A stretch of DNA of 6,746 bases from DASPKA01 sp035628335 (lineage in GTDB: Bacteria; Patescibacteriota; Doudnabacteria; UBA920). Within the stretch, counting starts at the first letter, position 1. Every line of letters starts with the position of its first letter. Positions 1 through 4,978 of the stretch are shown piece by piece. A program made the position numbers and the translations under genes. Below the pieces are notes generated by a model. That model saw only the letters and a program-made list of their open reading frames with translations, searched no databases and had not been told where the DNA came from. The DNA is taken from the NCBI GenBank assembly GCA_035628335.1, contig DASPKA010000003.1, forward strand, positions 1 to 6,746. The letters are read 5' to 3'.

Positions 1-77
1 AGTCGTTTTATATTTGGTGGTAGTTGATAGAGGGACTTGAAGAAGGCGGCCCGTAGGGCAAAAACATGCCTTGAGTG
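1..77 (+). repeat. 77-bp direct repeat, copy 1
   Basis: This sequence recurs without a mismatch at 220-296, giving a period of 219 bp. It starts with AGTCGTTTTATAT, the descending arm of a terminator-like hairpin, and ends with AAAAACATGCC TTGAGTG, which supplies the left arm of a second hairpin. The unit therefore looks like the start of a roughly 219-bp tandem unit whose second copy is cut short. The window begins exactly at the repeat boundary, which could reflect an assembly break inside an array (inference). No protein is supported here. Confidence 0.93.
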
Positions 78-87
78 GCATGTTTTT
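60..87. terminator. Hairpin terminator-like inverted repeat
   Basis: AAAAACATGCC (60-70), a 6-nt loop, then GGCATGTTTTT (77-87): a perfect 11-bp inverted repeat with an A-run on one side and a T-run on the other, so it could terminate on either strand. Its left arm is inside the 77-bp repeat and its right arm is outside. Confidence 0.6.
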
Positions 88-194
88 AGCGCCGGGGGTC
101 GCCGCAGCGTTCTTGACCCACAGGGTCAAGTGTCGATATGAGCGAAGCGAATGGAGACAAGCGCGAGGTGACCAAGTCCCACCGACGGCACCAC

Positions 195-232
195 ATATAA
201 AACGACTCTCTGCTTTTTGAGTCGTTTTATAT
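195..232. terminator. Bidirectional terminator-like hairpin
   Basis: ATATAAAACGACTC (195-208) and GAGTCGTTTTATAT (219-232) form a perfect 14-bp stem around a 10-nt loop containing T5. The GC-richer core ACGACTC/GAGTCGT followed by TTTT is the classical intrinsic terminator form on both strands. The right arm is also the first part of repeat copy 2, so the left edge of copy 1 may be half of an identical hairpin lying outside the window. Confidence 0.65.
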
Positions 233-296
233 TTGGTGGTAGTTGATAGAGGGACTTGAAGAAGGCGGCCCGTAGGGCAAAAACATGCCTTGAGTG
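220..296 (+). repeat. 77-bp direct repeat, copy 2 (truncated unit)
   Basis: Identical to 1-77. Identity stops at 296, where copy 1 goes on with GCATGTTTTT and this copy goes on with AGAATCCTCACTTTTT. Copy 2 therefore lacks the right arm of the CATGCC hairpin and has a different small hairpin with a T-run instead. The two copies are separated by 142 bp that is unique within the window. Confidence 0.93.
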
Positions 297-312
297 AGAA
301 TCCTCACTTTTT
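292..312 (+). terminator. Short hairpin plus T-run
   Basis: GTGAG AATC CTCAC (294-307), extended by an A-T and a G-T pair, is followed by TTTTT (308-312). It sits just at the end of repeat copy 2 and would be a weak plus-strand terminator. Confidence 0.4.
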
Positions 313-485
313 ACCATTAGGAATACTTTTATGTGCAAAAGTAATTAACTGTTTTGCCAAAATATCTGCTGTTTTACCATAATCCATTTCTTATTTCTCT
401 CAGAAAAAAATTCACATACGACTAGTGTATTGGAAAGACCCCTCTTCTTCAAAGTTCCGAGTAAGATAACTGCCCTCATAAAGTG
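301..485. other. Intergenic stretch with no supported gene
   Basis: AT-rich sequence downstream of the minus-strand stress gene. The only reading frame starting with ATG in the expected direction is a 27-codon micro-ORF at 304-387 (minus), with a poor ribosome-binding site. No convincing terminator for the 486-1010 gene was found here; the nearest candidates are the hairpins in 1-312. Confidence 0.5.
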
Positions 486-1010
486 TTACGCTTGATAAAT
501 CTTTATTTCATCAGCATTATGAGTATCAAAGATACTGCGTACTTTAGGTTCTTCTGCATTGTCAATGACTGTACCAACGACAATATCTCCTTTCTTAACT
601 CGCTGCTCGTACATTTTGGCTTCTTCTTGACTTACGCCAATCCCCCCAAATGCACCAATAAGTCCGCCAGCTGCGGCACCTGTTAGTACTGCTGCTGCGG
701 TAGTTGCCGCTGCACCGGTAAAGCCTAGAGCTGCTGCAAGTGGGCCTGCAACAAATAAAGTTCCAAGTCCAGGTAAAATGCCATTAGCCACAACCAAACC
801 AGCAATCGCCCCAATCACACCCCCAGTAACTGCACCAGACCCAACACCTTTAGCAATGTTTTTGCCTGTCTCAGGTGTAGGTATGGTCATGCCACTCTTA
901 TCGCTTGCCACAAAAGTGATGTCTCTATCTGGAATATCCAGCTTACGCAAATCTTCAATCACATGCTCGGCATCGTGCCTGGTATCAAATACACCTAACA
1001 TTGTTTTCAT
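486..1010 (-). CDS. YflT-like general stress protein with glycine-zipper insert
   Basis: 174 aa, not assigned to a characterised enzyme. The N-terminal part (about 1-36, MLGVFDTRHDAEHVIEDLRK then DRDITFV) reads like the first beta-alpha-beta half of the small ferredoxin-like fold seen in heat-induced general stress proteins of the YflT type. The middle (about 55-126) is hydrophobic and extremely Gly/Ala-rich, with many GxxxG-type spacings, and may insert in or associate with a membrane. The C-terminal part (127-174, with RSIFDTHNADEIKIYQA) looks like the second half of the fold. The two halves share an FDT motif. The ATG is preceded by AAGGAA at a good distance. The gene lies on the same strand as the cluster beyond 1277 but is separated by a repeat remnant, so it probably has its own promoter. 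A stress role is inferred from family resemblance and neighbours. Confidence 0.75.
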   Translation of the reverse strand: MKTMLGVFDTRHDAEHVIEDLRKLDIPDRDITFVASDKSGMTIPTPETGKNIAKGVGSGAVTGGVIGAIAGLVVANGILPGLGTLFVAGPLAAALGFTGAAATTAAAVLTGAAAGGLIGAFGGIGVSQEEAKMYEQRVKKGDIVVGTVIDNAEEPKVRSIFDTHNADEIKIYQA

Positions 1011-1060
1011 AAAATTCCTTTCGTTAATAATATATTTAAGTATGAATCAATTAGCTTATT

Positions 1061-1085
1061 TACTTATGTAAGTACAAGTATACTT
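1061..1085. promoter_or_regulatory. Paired palindromes upstream of the stress gene
   Basis: TACTTA TG TAAGTA (1061-1074) is followed after one base by AAGTATACTT (1076-1085), a perfect 10-bp palindrome. Both are built from the half-site AAGTA/TACTT, and a further AAGTA lies at 1038-1042. They lie 50-75 bp upstream of the ATG at 1010, where an operator or activator site would be expected. No regulator gene is in the window, so the binding protein is unknown. Confidence 0.35.
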
Positions 1086-1113
1086 CTTTCATAATCTAGA
1101 TATAGCCTAGGGA

Positions 1114-1274
1114 GGGTAAATACCTGGAATGGTCGCAGAAAAGTAGAGTAGTCTTGAAAGCTCACGAAAGTGCGGGAATTTCCCAAACTGCTTCGAGTCT
1201 TCCCCGAGTGGACCGGACTACTCAATCAAAGCAAGAAATGCAAGGATTTGGGAATGTGGGTTTTGCAAGAGGAC
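1114..1274 (+). mobile_element. Degenerate copy 1 of the structured terminal-inverted-repeat element
   Basis: From CTGGAATGGTC (1124) onward this matches 5148-5271 in the same orientation. Conserved blocks are TGGAATGGTC-CAGAA-AGTAGA-TAGTC at the start and AAGAAATGCA...TTTG-GAATG-GG...TG-AAGAGG-C at the end. The middle differs in length and sequence but keeps a closing stem: GAGTAGTC (1146-1153) pairs perfectly with GACTACTC (1216-1223). Small hairpins lie inside (CAC-GAAA-GTG, GGGAA-T-TTCCC). The right terminus (1258-1274) is a diverged version of the terminal repeat of copy 2. No matching left terminus is seen, so the left half is deleted or replaced. It ends two bases before the complement of the stop codon of the next gene. 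Confidence 0.7.
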
Positions 1275-1276
1275 AT

Positions 1277-1777
1277 TTACCTCCAACGCACCGCTTGTGC
1301 TTTACGTATGTTACTCATCTGCGCACGACGCATTGCGGTCGTAGGCTTTGCTCGTTCAGGGATATTTGGCGTGGGCCGTGCTTTAAATCGAAGACCGCCG
1401 ATATGTTTTGGTGGTGAACCTAATGTCATAAGCACTTTTTCAGCAGCTCTGGTGTCTGCGACTAATTTCCCACGGGCAACATGAGCACTGTCTTTACTAA
1501 TCAACCACGCTTGTGTATCCCAAGAACCGCTCTTGCGTTTACCTGCTAAGCGTTCGATATCTCCTTTCTTTCCAACGTCTTGTGTACGGAATGTTACAAA
1601 TTCGGTTTTTGGCCTGACTTCAACACGATAAAATTCACCGCCGCCAGCTCCTGGACGTTGTCTTGCTCTGCCTTCAGGCTGTCTTCGCGCGTGCGCCCTA
1701 GAGGACATAGATTTCCAAACGGCTTGGGCCTTTTTGATATTGCGTTTCGCTGCTTGCCTCTGTTTTGTAGTAGCCAT
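1277..1777 (-). CDS. Conserved-looking basic protein with repeated N- and C-terminal motif
   Basis: 166 aa, strongly basic, not recognised as a named family. The start chosen is the ATG at 1775-1777 behind a GGGGGTGAG ribosome-binding site; a reading frame open further upstream would add 62 residues overlapping the preceding gene and has no comparable site. Residues 11-22 (KRNIKKAQAVWK) and 155-165 (SNIRKAQAVRW) are two versions of one short basic motif, one near each end. Between them are an Arg/Gly/Pro-rich hinge (27-47) and a compact segment (49-132) with FYRVEVRPK, FVTFRTQDVGKKG and SGSWDTQAWLISK, which may be a small folded domain. The basic ends suggest nucleic-acid contact (inference). 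It is the last gene before the repeat remnant and follows the PRPP synthetase gene by 76 bp on the same strand. Confidence 0.8.
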   Translation of the reverse strand: MATTKQRQAAKRNIKKAQAVWKSMSSRAHARRQPEGRARQRPGAGGGEFYRVEVRPKTEFVTFRTQDVGKKGDIERLAGKRKSGSWDTQAWLISKDSAHVARGKLVADTRAAEKVLMTLGSPPKHIGGLRFKARPTPNIPERAKPTTAMRRAQMSNIRKAQAVRWR

Positions 1778-1853
1778 AATTCTCACCCCCTTATGTGTTA
1801 ATTTTCCTGTTAATGTAACTTTGATGAGAATAGTATATCCACCGAATATGGTT

Positions 1854-2732
1854 TTATTGTGAAAATAACCTGTTGAATAACGGAAGCGTTGAAAGCACTT
1901 TAATATGACTATCACTGACCGGAATAGGAATACTATTGGTACAATAGATGTCAGTAACACCATAATCCCATAATGCCTGCCATTTCTTTCCAGTAAATAG
2001 GCCGTGAGTTACCATAACGACTATGTGCCTTACCCCAGCCTTCTGGAGTTCTTTGCAGGCAAGAATGAGAGTGCTTCCTGTATCAAGTATGTCATCGAGA
2101 ACGAAAGCTGTTTCAGTAACACTACCTTCGAACGCCGTATGTTCAATACCAGTTTCAGTACGGCGTTTCTTAAAGTGAGCGAAGGAAACCTCGACCCCTA
2201 ACAGTTTTTGAATCTTCTCAAGCCTACCAATTCCACTTTCATCAGGTGCAACCAAAGTAATATTATTAAGTTTCATTCTCTTTATTTGTTCGGCAAAAAT
2301 TGACGCAGCTGAAATCGAGACCAGTGGAACTGGAAAAACTACTTCTGTGAATCCATTATGGATATCAACACTTATAACTTCATCAATACCAGATATATCG
2401 AAAAGCTTACCCACCCACTCTGTTGTAAGGCTTAACGCAGGTTTGGGTTTATTTGCCCTTGTGTACGCGAGATACGGCAGCAGTGCGATTACTTTGCTTG
2501 CAGCTTCCTTTTTTAGAGTGTGAGCAAGTAATAGCGTGATAAGAAGTTGCTCATCCGGTGGCGCAATACTACCAAGAATTACACACTTCTGATTTGCAAC
2601 AGAGCTTGCTACTGTTATATTAAGCTCGCCATTGGGGTAACGTCCTGCAATAAACCTTCCTAAATCTAGAGCGTTATTCGCACGCATTTCATCCGCAAGA
2701 TATTCGTATGTTGGAAGCACGAATAATATCAT
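1854..2732 (-). CDS. Ribose-phosphate pyrophosphokinase (PRPP synthetase)
   Basis: 292 aa, somewhat shorter than the usual 310-320. The enzyme transfers pyrophosphate from ATP to ribose 5-phosphate to make PRPP for nucleotide and cofactor synthesis. The family landmarks are in order: GRYPNGEL (30-37, the FxxGE-type nucleotide site), PYLAYTR (86-92, with the conserved Arg), VDIH (122-125, the catalytic-region His), PDESG (163-167), KKRR (188-191, matching the flexible-loop Lys and Arg) and VLDDILDTGST (211-221, the ribose-5-phosphate loop). Catalytic residues look intact. Several surrounding stretches differ from the housekeeping type (TRANKPKP after the Arg, NGFTEVVF after the His), so this is probably a divergent accessory paralogue. 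The ATG has GGAGAA ahead of it. It lies 138 bp downstream of the hydrolase gene and may feed PRPP to the transferase encoded upstream. Confidence 0.88.
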   Translation of the reverse strand: MILFVLPTYEYLADEMRANNALDLGRFIAGRYPNGELNITVASSVANQKCVILGSIAPPDEQLLITLLLAHTLKKEAASKVIALLPYLAYTRANKPKPALSLTTEWVGKLFDISGIDEVISVDIHNGFTEVVFPVPLVSISAASIFAEQIKRMKLNNITLVAPDESGIGRLEKIQKLLGVEVSFAHFKKRRTETGIEHTAFEGSVTETAFVLDDILDTGSTLILACKELQKAGVRHIVVMVTHGLFTGKKWQALWDYGVTDIYCTNSIPIPVSDSHIKVLSTLPLFNRLFSQ

Positions 2733-2870
2733 AGTTTTTTCTCCAAGTTGTGCGTTTGGTTCGGATATTTCTTGCGTTGGTGCCTCCTCTCTCTGTTAGG
2801 CGTTGTCCGACACAGTTTCTTTCTCTCGTGACCTTGTCACTATTAATTTTGATTTGAACTAAGACCATGA
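2733..2870 (-). other. 138-bp gap between hydrolase and PRPP synthetase genes
   Basis: On the minus strand this holds GTGAC-AAG-GTCAC (2828-2840), a 5-bp hairpin, and a strong AGGAGG-like site that is not followed by a start codon at a usable distance. The site actually used is the later GGAGAA next to the ATG at 2732. The orphan site may mark a decayed small gene or leader. No clear promoter was recognised. Confidence 0.3.
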
Positions 2871-3515
2871 TTAGTTAGATAAATATTTAATAAACCAACT
2901 ATTCGCTTTATCAGCTACTTGTTCTAAAGTGCCTATTTCTTCAAATAAATGGGTTGCCCCTTCAATGATCTGTAATTCTTTAATATCACTACCTAATTGA
3001 TTAAGGGCTTGCTGATTCAGATCTATAACAGATTCATCGAGACCACCTACAAGCAGTAATGTTGGGGCTTTTACTTGGGATAATTTACTTCCAGCAATAT
3101 CTGATCTGCCAACGCGAGAAACAACTGCATTGATATCATAGGGCAGCTCTGCAACAGCCATCAATTCAGCCTCTGCGCCCGTACTTGCAACAAAATAACC
3201 AAAGCGTGAATCTTTTGTTTCATCGTTGTTTTTCGCCCAATTCGTAATCCCAACTAAGCGCTCTGCAAGCATTCGGATATTAAATCGTAATTCTCTCGTA
3301 ATACCATCAATCACTTCTTCATCTTTAGTTAGTAAGTCTATGAGCATCGTTTGAATTCTAGAAGAATTTAAAACTTGAGCAACATACTTATTTCTGGGAC
3401 TGAACCTACTACTACTGCTACCATGCGCATATATGACAAACCTCTTCGCTTTGGGGAGTCCGGTTAGGTGTCCATTCAAAATGATATTTTTTATGGGAAT
3501 TTCCACTTCCATCAT
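2871..3515 (-). CDS. Dienelactone-hydrolase-like alpha/beta hydrolase
   Basis: 214 aa, the usual length for the small hydrolase domain linked with stress-type phosphoribosyltransferases. YAHGSSSS (29-36) carries the oxyanion-hole HG. The nucleophile elbow is YFVASTGAEA with Ser111, the acid is probably Asp160 (LLLVGGLDES) and the base His189 (EGATHLFEE), so a complete Ser-Asp-His triad is present. The oddity is the elbow: the first Gly of G-x-S-x-G is Val109 (codon GTT; GGT would need one base change). The substrate is unknown. The start codon shares its A with the TGA of the transferase gene (TGATG), behind AAGGAG inside that gene, so translation is probably coupled. The two domains are known as one fused protein in other bacteria, for example mycobacterial Rv0571c. 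Confidence 0.85.
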   Translation of the reverse strand: MMEVEIPIKNIILNGHLTGLPKAKRFVIYAHGSSSSRFSPRNKYVAQVLNSSRIQTMLIDLLTKDEEVIDGITRELRFNIRMLAERLVGITNWAKNNDETKDSRFGYFVASTGAEAELMAVAELPYDINAVVSRVGRSDIAGSKLSQVKAPTLLLVGGLDESVIDLNQQALNQLGSDIKELQIIEGATHLFEEIGTLEQVADKANSWFIKYLSN

Positions 3516-4192
3516 CAGCGTCTCCTTACTCCATGGCCTATTACCATCTCTTTATTTGCCCTGGTTAGTATATCTAAAACTTCTTGATCAGTAGTTTGAG
3601 CAAAATTTTTGTACCATAGACCTACTGCCATAAAGTTATGTGGTGCATGTAAACAAGTTATTGTAATGCCCTCCTGACGTAAATTATCAGCAGAATCCTG
3701 AGCACAGACTGGAACTGCTAATATAATTTCTTTTGGTTTGGAAAGCTTGAGTGAACGAATTGCGGCAAGGGCGGTAATGCCAGTGGCAAGCCCATCATCG
3801 ACCAAAATTACAGTTTTGTTTCCAATCTGTAGATTGTGGCGATTGCCTCGATACAGTGCAATGCGGCGTTCCATTTCAGCAAATTCTTCTGTAATGATAT
3901 CTTGCATATCAACTTGGGTAAGCCCAAGGGAGCGGAGTGTAGAATTATCGAATACAATCACACCACCCTCAGCAATAGCGCCTACGCCAAATTCTGGATT
4001 ATGTGGTGCGCCAAGTTTACGTGCGACAAAAATATCCATTGGTATATGCAAAAATTTCGCTATTTCCACTGCTACTGGTACACCACCCCGAGGTAAAGCT
4101 AATACACGGGAGTCTCTTCCCCGTAAATTTTCAAGACTCTGAGCTAATTGCTTTCCAGCATCACTACGGTCTTTGAAGTAGACGTGTGGCAT
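3515..4192 (-). CDS. Phosphoribosyltransferase-domain protein
   Basis: 225 aa, type I phosphoribosyltransferase fold. Landmarks are LALPRGGVPVA (31-41, the pyrophosphate-loop region), VARKLGAPHNPEFGVGAIAEGG (57-78, typical of this subfamily), the PRPP-binding loop VILVDDGLATGIT (128-140) with its two acidic residues, and YKNFAQTTDQEV (194-205) near the C-terminus. It should bind PRPP and a base or related acceptor; the actual substrate of this stress-associated subfamily is not known to me. The start is set at the ATG at 4190-4192 because AGGAG lies 6 nt before it. An in-frame ATG 11 codons upstream falls in the loop of a hairpin and has no good site. The stop overlaps the hydrolase start by one base. 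The next upstream gene on this strand is a 45-aa ORF, 96 bp away. Confidence 0.88.
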   Translation of the reverse strand: MPHVYFKDRSDAGKQLAQSLENLRGRDSRVLALPRGGVPVAVEIAKFLHIPMDIFVARKLGAPHNPEFGVGAIAEGGVIVFDNSTLRSLGLTQVDMQDIITEEFAEMERRIALYRGNRHNLQIGNKTVILVDDGLATGITALAAIRSLKLSKPKEIILAVPVCAQDSADNLRQEGITITCLHAPHNFMAVGLWYKNFAQTTDQEVLDILTRANKEMVIGHGVRRR

Positions 4193-4210
4193 ATATTCTC
4201 CTGTAAGCAT

Positions 4211-4237
4211 AAGGCGACAACTCATCGTTGCCGCCTT
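4211..4237 (-). promoter_or_regulatory. Leader hairpin just upstream of the transferase ribosome-binding site
   Basis: In minus-strand RNA, AAGGCGGCAAC and GUUGUCGCCUU pair over 11 positions around a 5-nt loop. One pair is a G-U wobble, which would be an A-C mismatch in plus-strand RNA, so the hairpin fits minus-strand transcripts better. No U-run follows, so it is not a standard terminator. It lies about 10 nt before the AGGAG of the transferase gene and could affect translation start choice or mRNA stability. Confidence 0.45.
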
Positions 4238-4288
4238 GCGATAAATTACAGATATGTGAGAATAACCTGAAAAAAATATGTATTGGCG

Positions 4289-4426
4289 TTACTTACTTCG
4301 ATGTTTGAAAAACTCAACTTGACGCAGTCTGCTTGCAGCTTCGGCACGTGTTCGGTACGGTCCGCCTAAATTCTTATGGTATTTTTCGGATATTACATAA
4401 TACCCTTTGCTCCGCTTAACTATCAT
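4289..4426 (-). CDS. Small basic protein, 45 aa
   Basis: Translation gives MIVKRSKGYYVISEKYHKNL followed by GGPYRTRAEAASRLRQVEFF and KHRSK. The pattern (a short beta-like GYYVISE stretch, a LGGPYRTRAEA turn, then an amphipathic RLRQVEFFKH helix) resembles a widespread class of very small proteins in bacteria and phages whose function is unknown to me. GGGAG precedes the ATG by about 10 nt. It is divergent from hsp20, with 112 bp between the two starts, and would be the first gene of the minus-strand cluster. The coherent domain-like pattern and its length argue against a chance ORF. The role is unknown. Confidence 0.65.
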   Translation of the reverse strand: MIVKRSKGYYVISEKYHKNLGGPYRTRAEAASRLRQVEFFKHRSK

Positions 4427-4490
4427 AGTCGTTAAACTCCCAAACTTATATGTTCATATCTTCATTCATTAAATAATGACTTTAAATAAC

Positions 4491-4541
4491 TATAATAGAC
4501 GATATAAATCAATAAGATATGAAGGGAGGTGAAATCTTATG
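4491..4541 (+). promoter_or_regulatory. hsp20 promoter -10 and candidate thermosensor leader
   Basis: TATAAT at 4491-4496 is a perfect -10 box without a clear -35. Transcription from about 4503 would give a leader of roughly 36 nt. In it, ATAAGAT (4512-4518) is perfectly complementary to ATCTTAT (4534-4540). The 15-nt loop carries the ribosome-binding site GGGAGGTGA (4524-4532), and the stem takes in the first two bases of the AUG. An all but one A-U stem of 7 bp would melt easily. No CIRCE-type operator was found. A thermometer role is inference. Confidence 0.4.
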
Positions 4542-4976
4542 CAAACAGCAATAACACCACGTAGACTGAACAGCGACTCACTGCTACCCACACTTAGAAT
4601 GCCAAGTTTCTTGAGTGACTTCTTTGACGAAGGCTTTTGGCCTACCTTGTCAAGCCTAAGGCAAAGCGGATTATCGGTTTCAGAGGATGATAAACATATC
4701 TATATAGATGCTTCAGTGCCTGGAGTTGAACCTTCAAAGGTGGAAGTGACATATGACCGAGGCCAGTTATGGATACGAGGCAACGCGGAGGAAGAAGTAA
4801 AAGATAGGAGATACCGACAACGTTCGAGTCGGGCTTTCTCGTATTATTATGACGTACCTAGTTATGTCGATGACACCAAAGAACCACAAGTGGTAATTAA
4901 AAATGGCATACTGACAGCAACTTTCGATAAACAACCCCAGGCCCAGCCAAGAAAATTAAAAGTAAAAATTGAATAA
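4539..4976 (+). CDS. Hsp20-family small heat-shock protein
   Basis: 145 aa, a normal length for bacterial small heat-shock proteins. These ATP-independent chaperones hold unfolding proteins as large oligomers until Hsp70/ClpB refold them. A variable N-terminal arm (1-43, with FLSDFFDEGFWPTL) is followed by the alpha-crystallin domain (about 45-131): VSEDDKHIYIDASVPGVEP, then VEVTYDRGQLWIRG, and the hallmark KNGILTATF (121-129). The C-terminal tail ends in LKVKIE, with V-x-I in place of the usual I-x-I anchor. The start has an almost ideal GGGAGGTGA site 6 nt upstream. It is transcribed away from the transferase-hydrolase cluster. Only two bases separate its stop from the TA flanking the downstream repeat element, so the element probably forms its 3' untranslated region. 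Confidence 0.95.
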   Translation: MQTAITPRRLNSDSLLPTLRMPSFLSDFFDEGFWPTLSSLRQSGLSVSEDDKHIYIDASVPGVEPSKVEVTYDRGQLWIRGNAEEEVKDRRYRQRSSRAFSYYYDVPSYVDDTKEPQVVIKNGILTATFDKQPQAQPRKLKVKIE

Positions 4977-4978
4977 AA

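Larger units (their letters stand above)
1..207. repeat. Structured element with imperfect terminal inverted repeats
   Basis: Positions 1-19 pair with 189-207 with a single mismatch (13 perfect pairs, then TGGTG with CACCA). Inside this, GGGACTTG (32-39 area) is complementary to CAAGTCCC (173-180). GGTCGCC (97-103) pairs with GGTGACC (167-173), with one wobble. CTTGACCC ACA GGGTCAAG (112-130) is a perfect 8-bp hairpin. Nested complementarity of this kind suits a structured RNA or a small MITE-like element. The 3' part (167-193) resembles a tRNA T-arm and a CCA end, but no tRNA can be folded. Function unknown. Confidence 0.5.

Noticed and set aside
101..193. Possible tRNA ending in CACCA
   Set aside because: The 3' end resembles a T-arm and CCA tail, but the acceptor stem has two mismatches and there is no recognisable D-arm or anticodon arm.
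1..296. CRISPR array
   Set aside because: Only two long repeats with a 142-bp gap are present; there are no short regularly spaced repeats and no cas genes.
126..338. 70-codon minus-strand ORF across the 5' repeats
   Set aside because: It runs through the terminator-like hairpin and the duplicated 77 bp, has no convincing ribosome-binding site, and its sequence is explained by the repeat structure.
304..387. 27-aa micro-ORF on the minus strand (MDYGKTADILAKQLITFAHK...)
   Set aside because: It is plausible in composition, but the ribosome-binding site is poor, it is very short, and nothing independent supports it.
436..1274. Single larger element spanning the YflT-like gene, with GACCCCTCTTC at about 437 as left end
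   Set aside because: The similarity to the terminal repeat needs gaps and covers only a few bases. It is not enough to call an end.
1778..1963. 62-residue N-terminal extension of the 166-aa protein
   Set aside because: It overlaps the end of the PRPP synthetase gene and lacks a good ribosome-binding site. The ATG at 1777 has a strong one and starts the basic motif region.
2695..2877. Minus-strand ORF beginning at the ATG near 2868
   Set aside because: It has no ribosome-binding site and overlaps the start of the PRPP synthetase gene in another frame.
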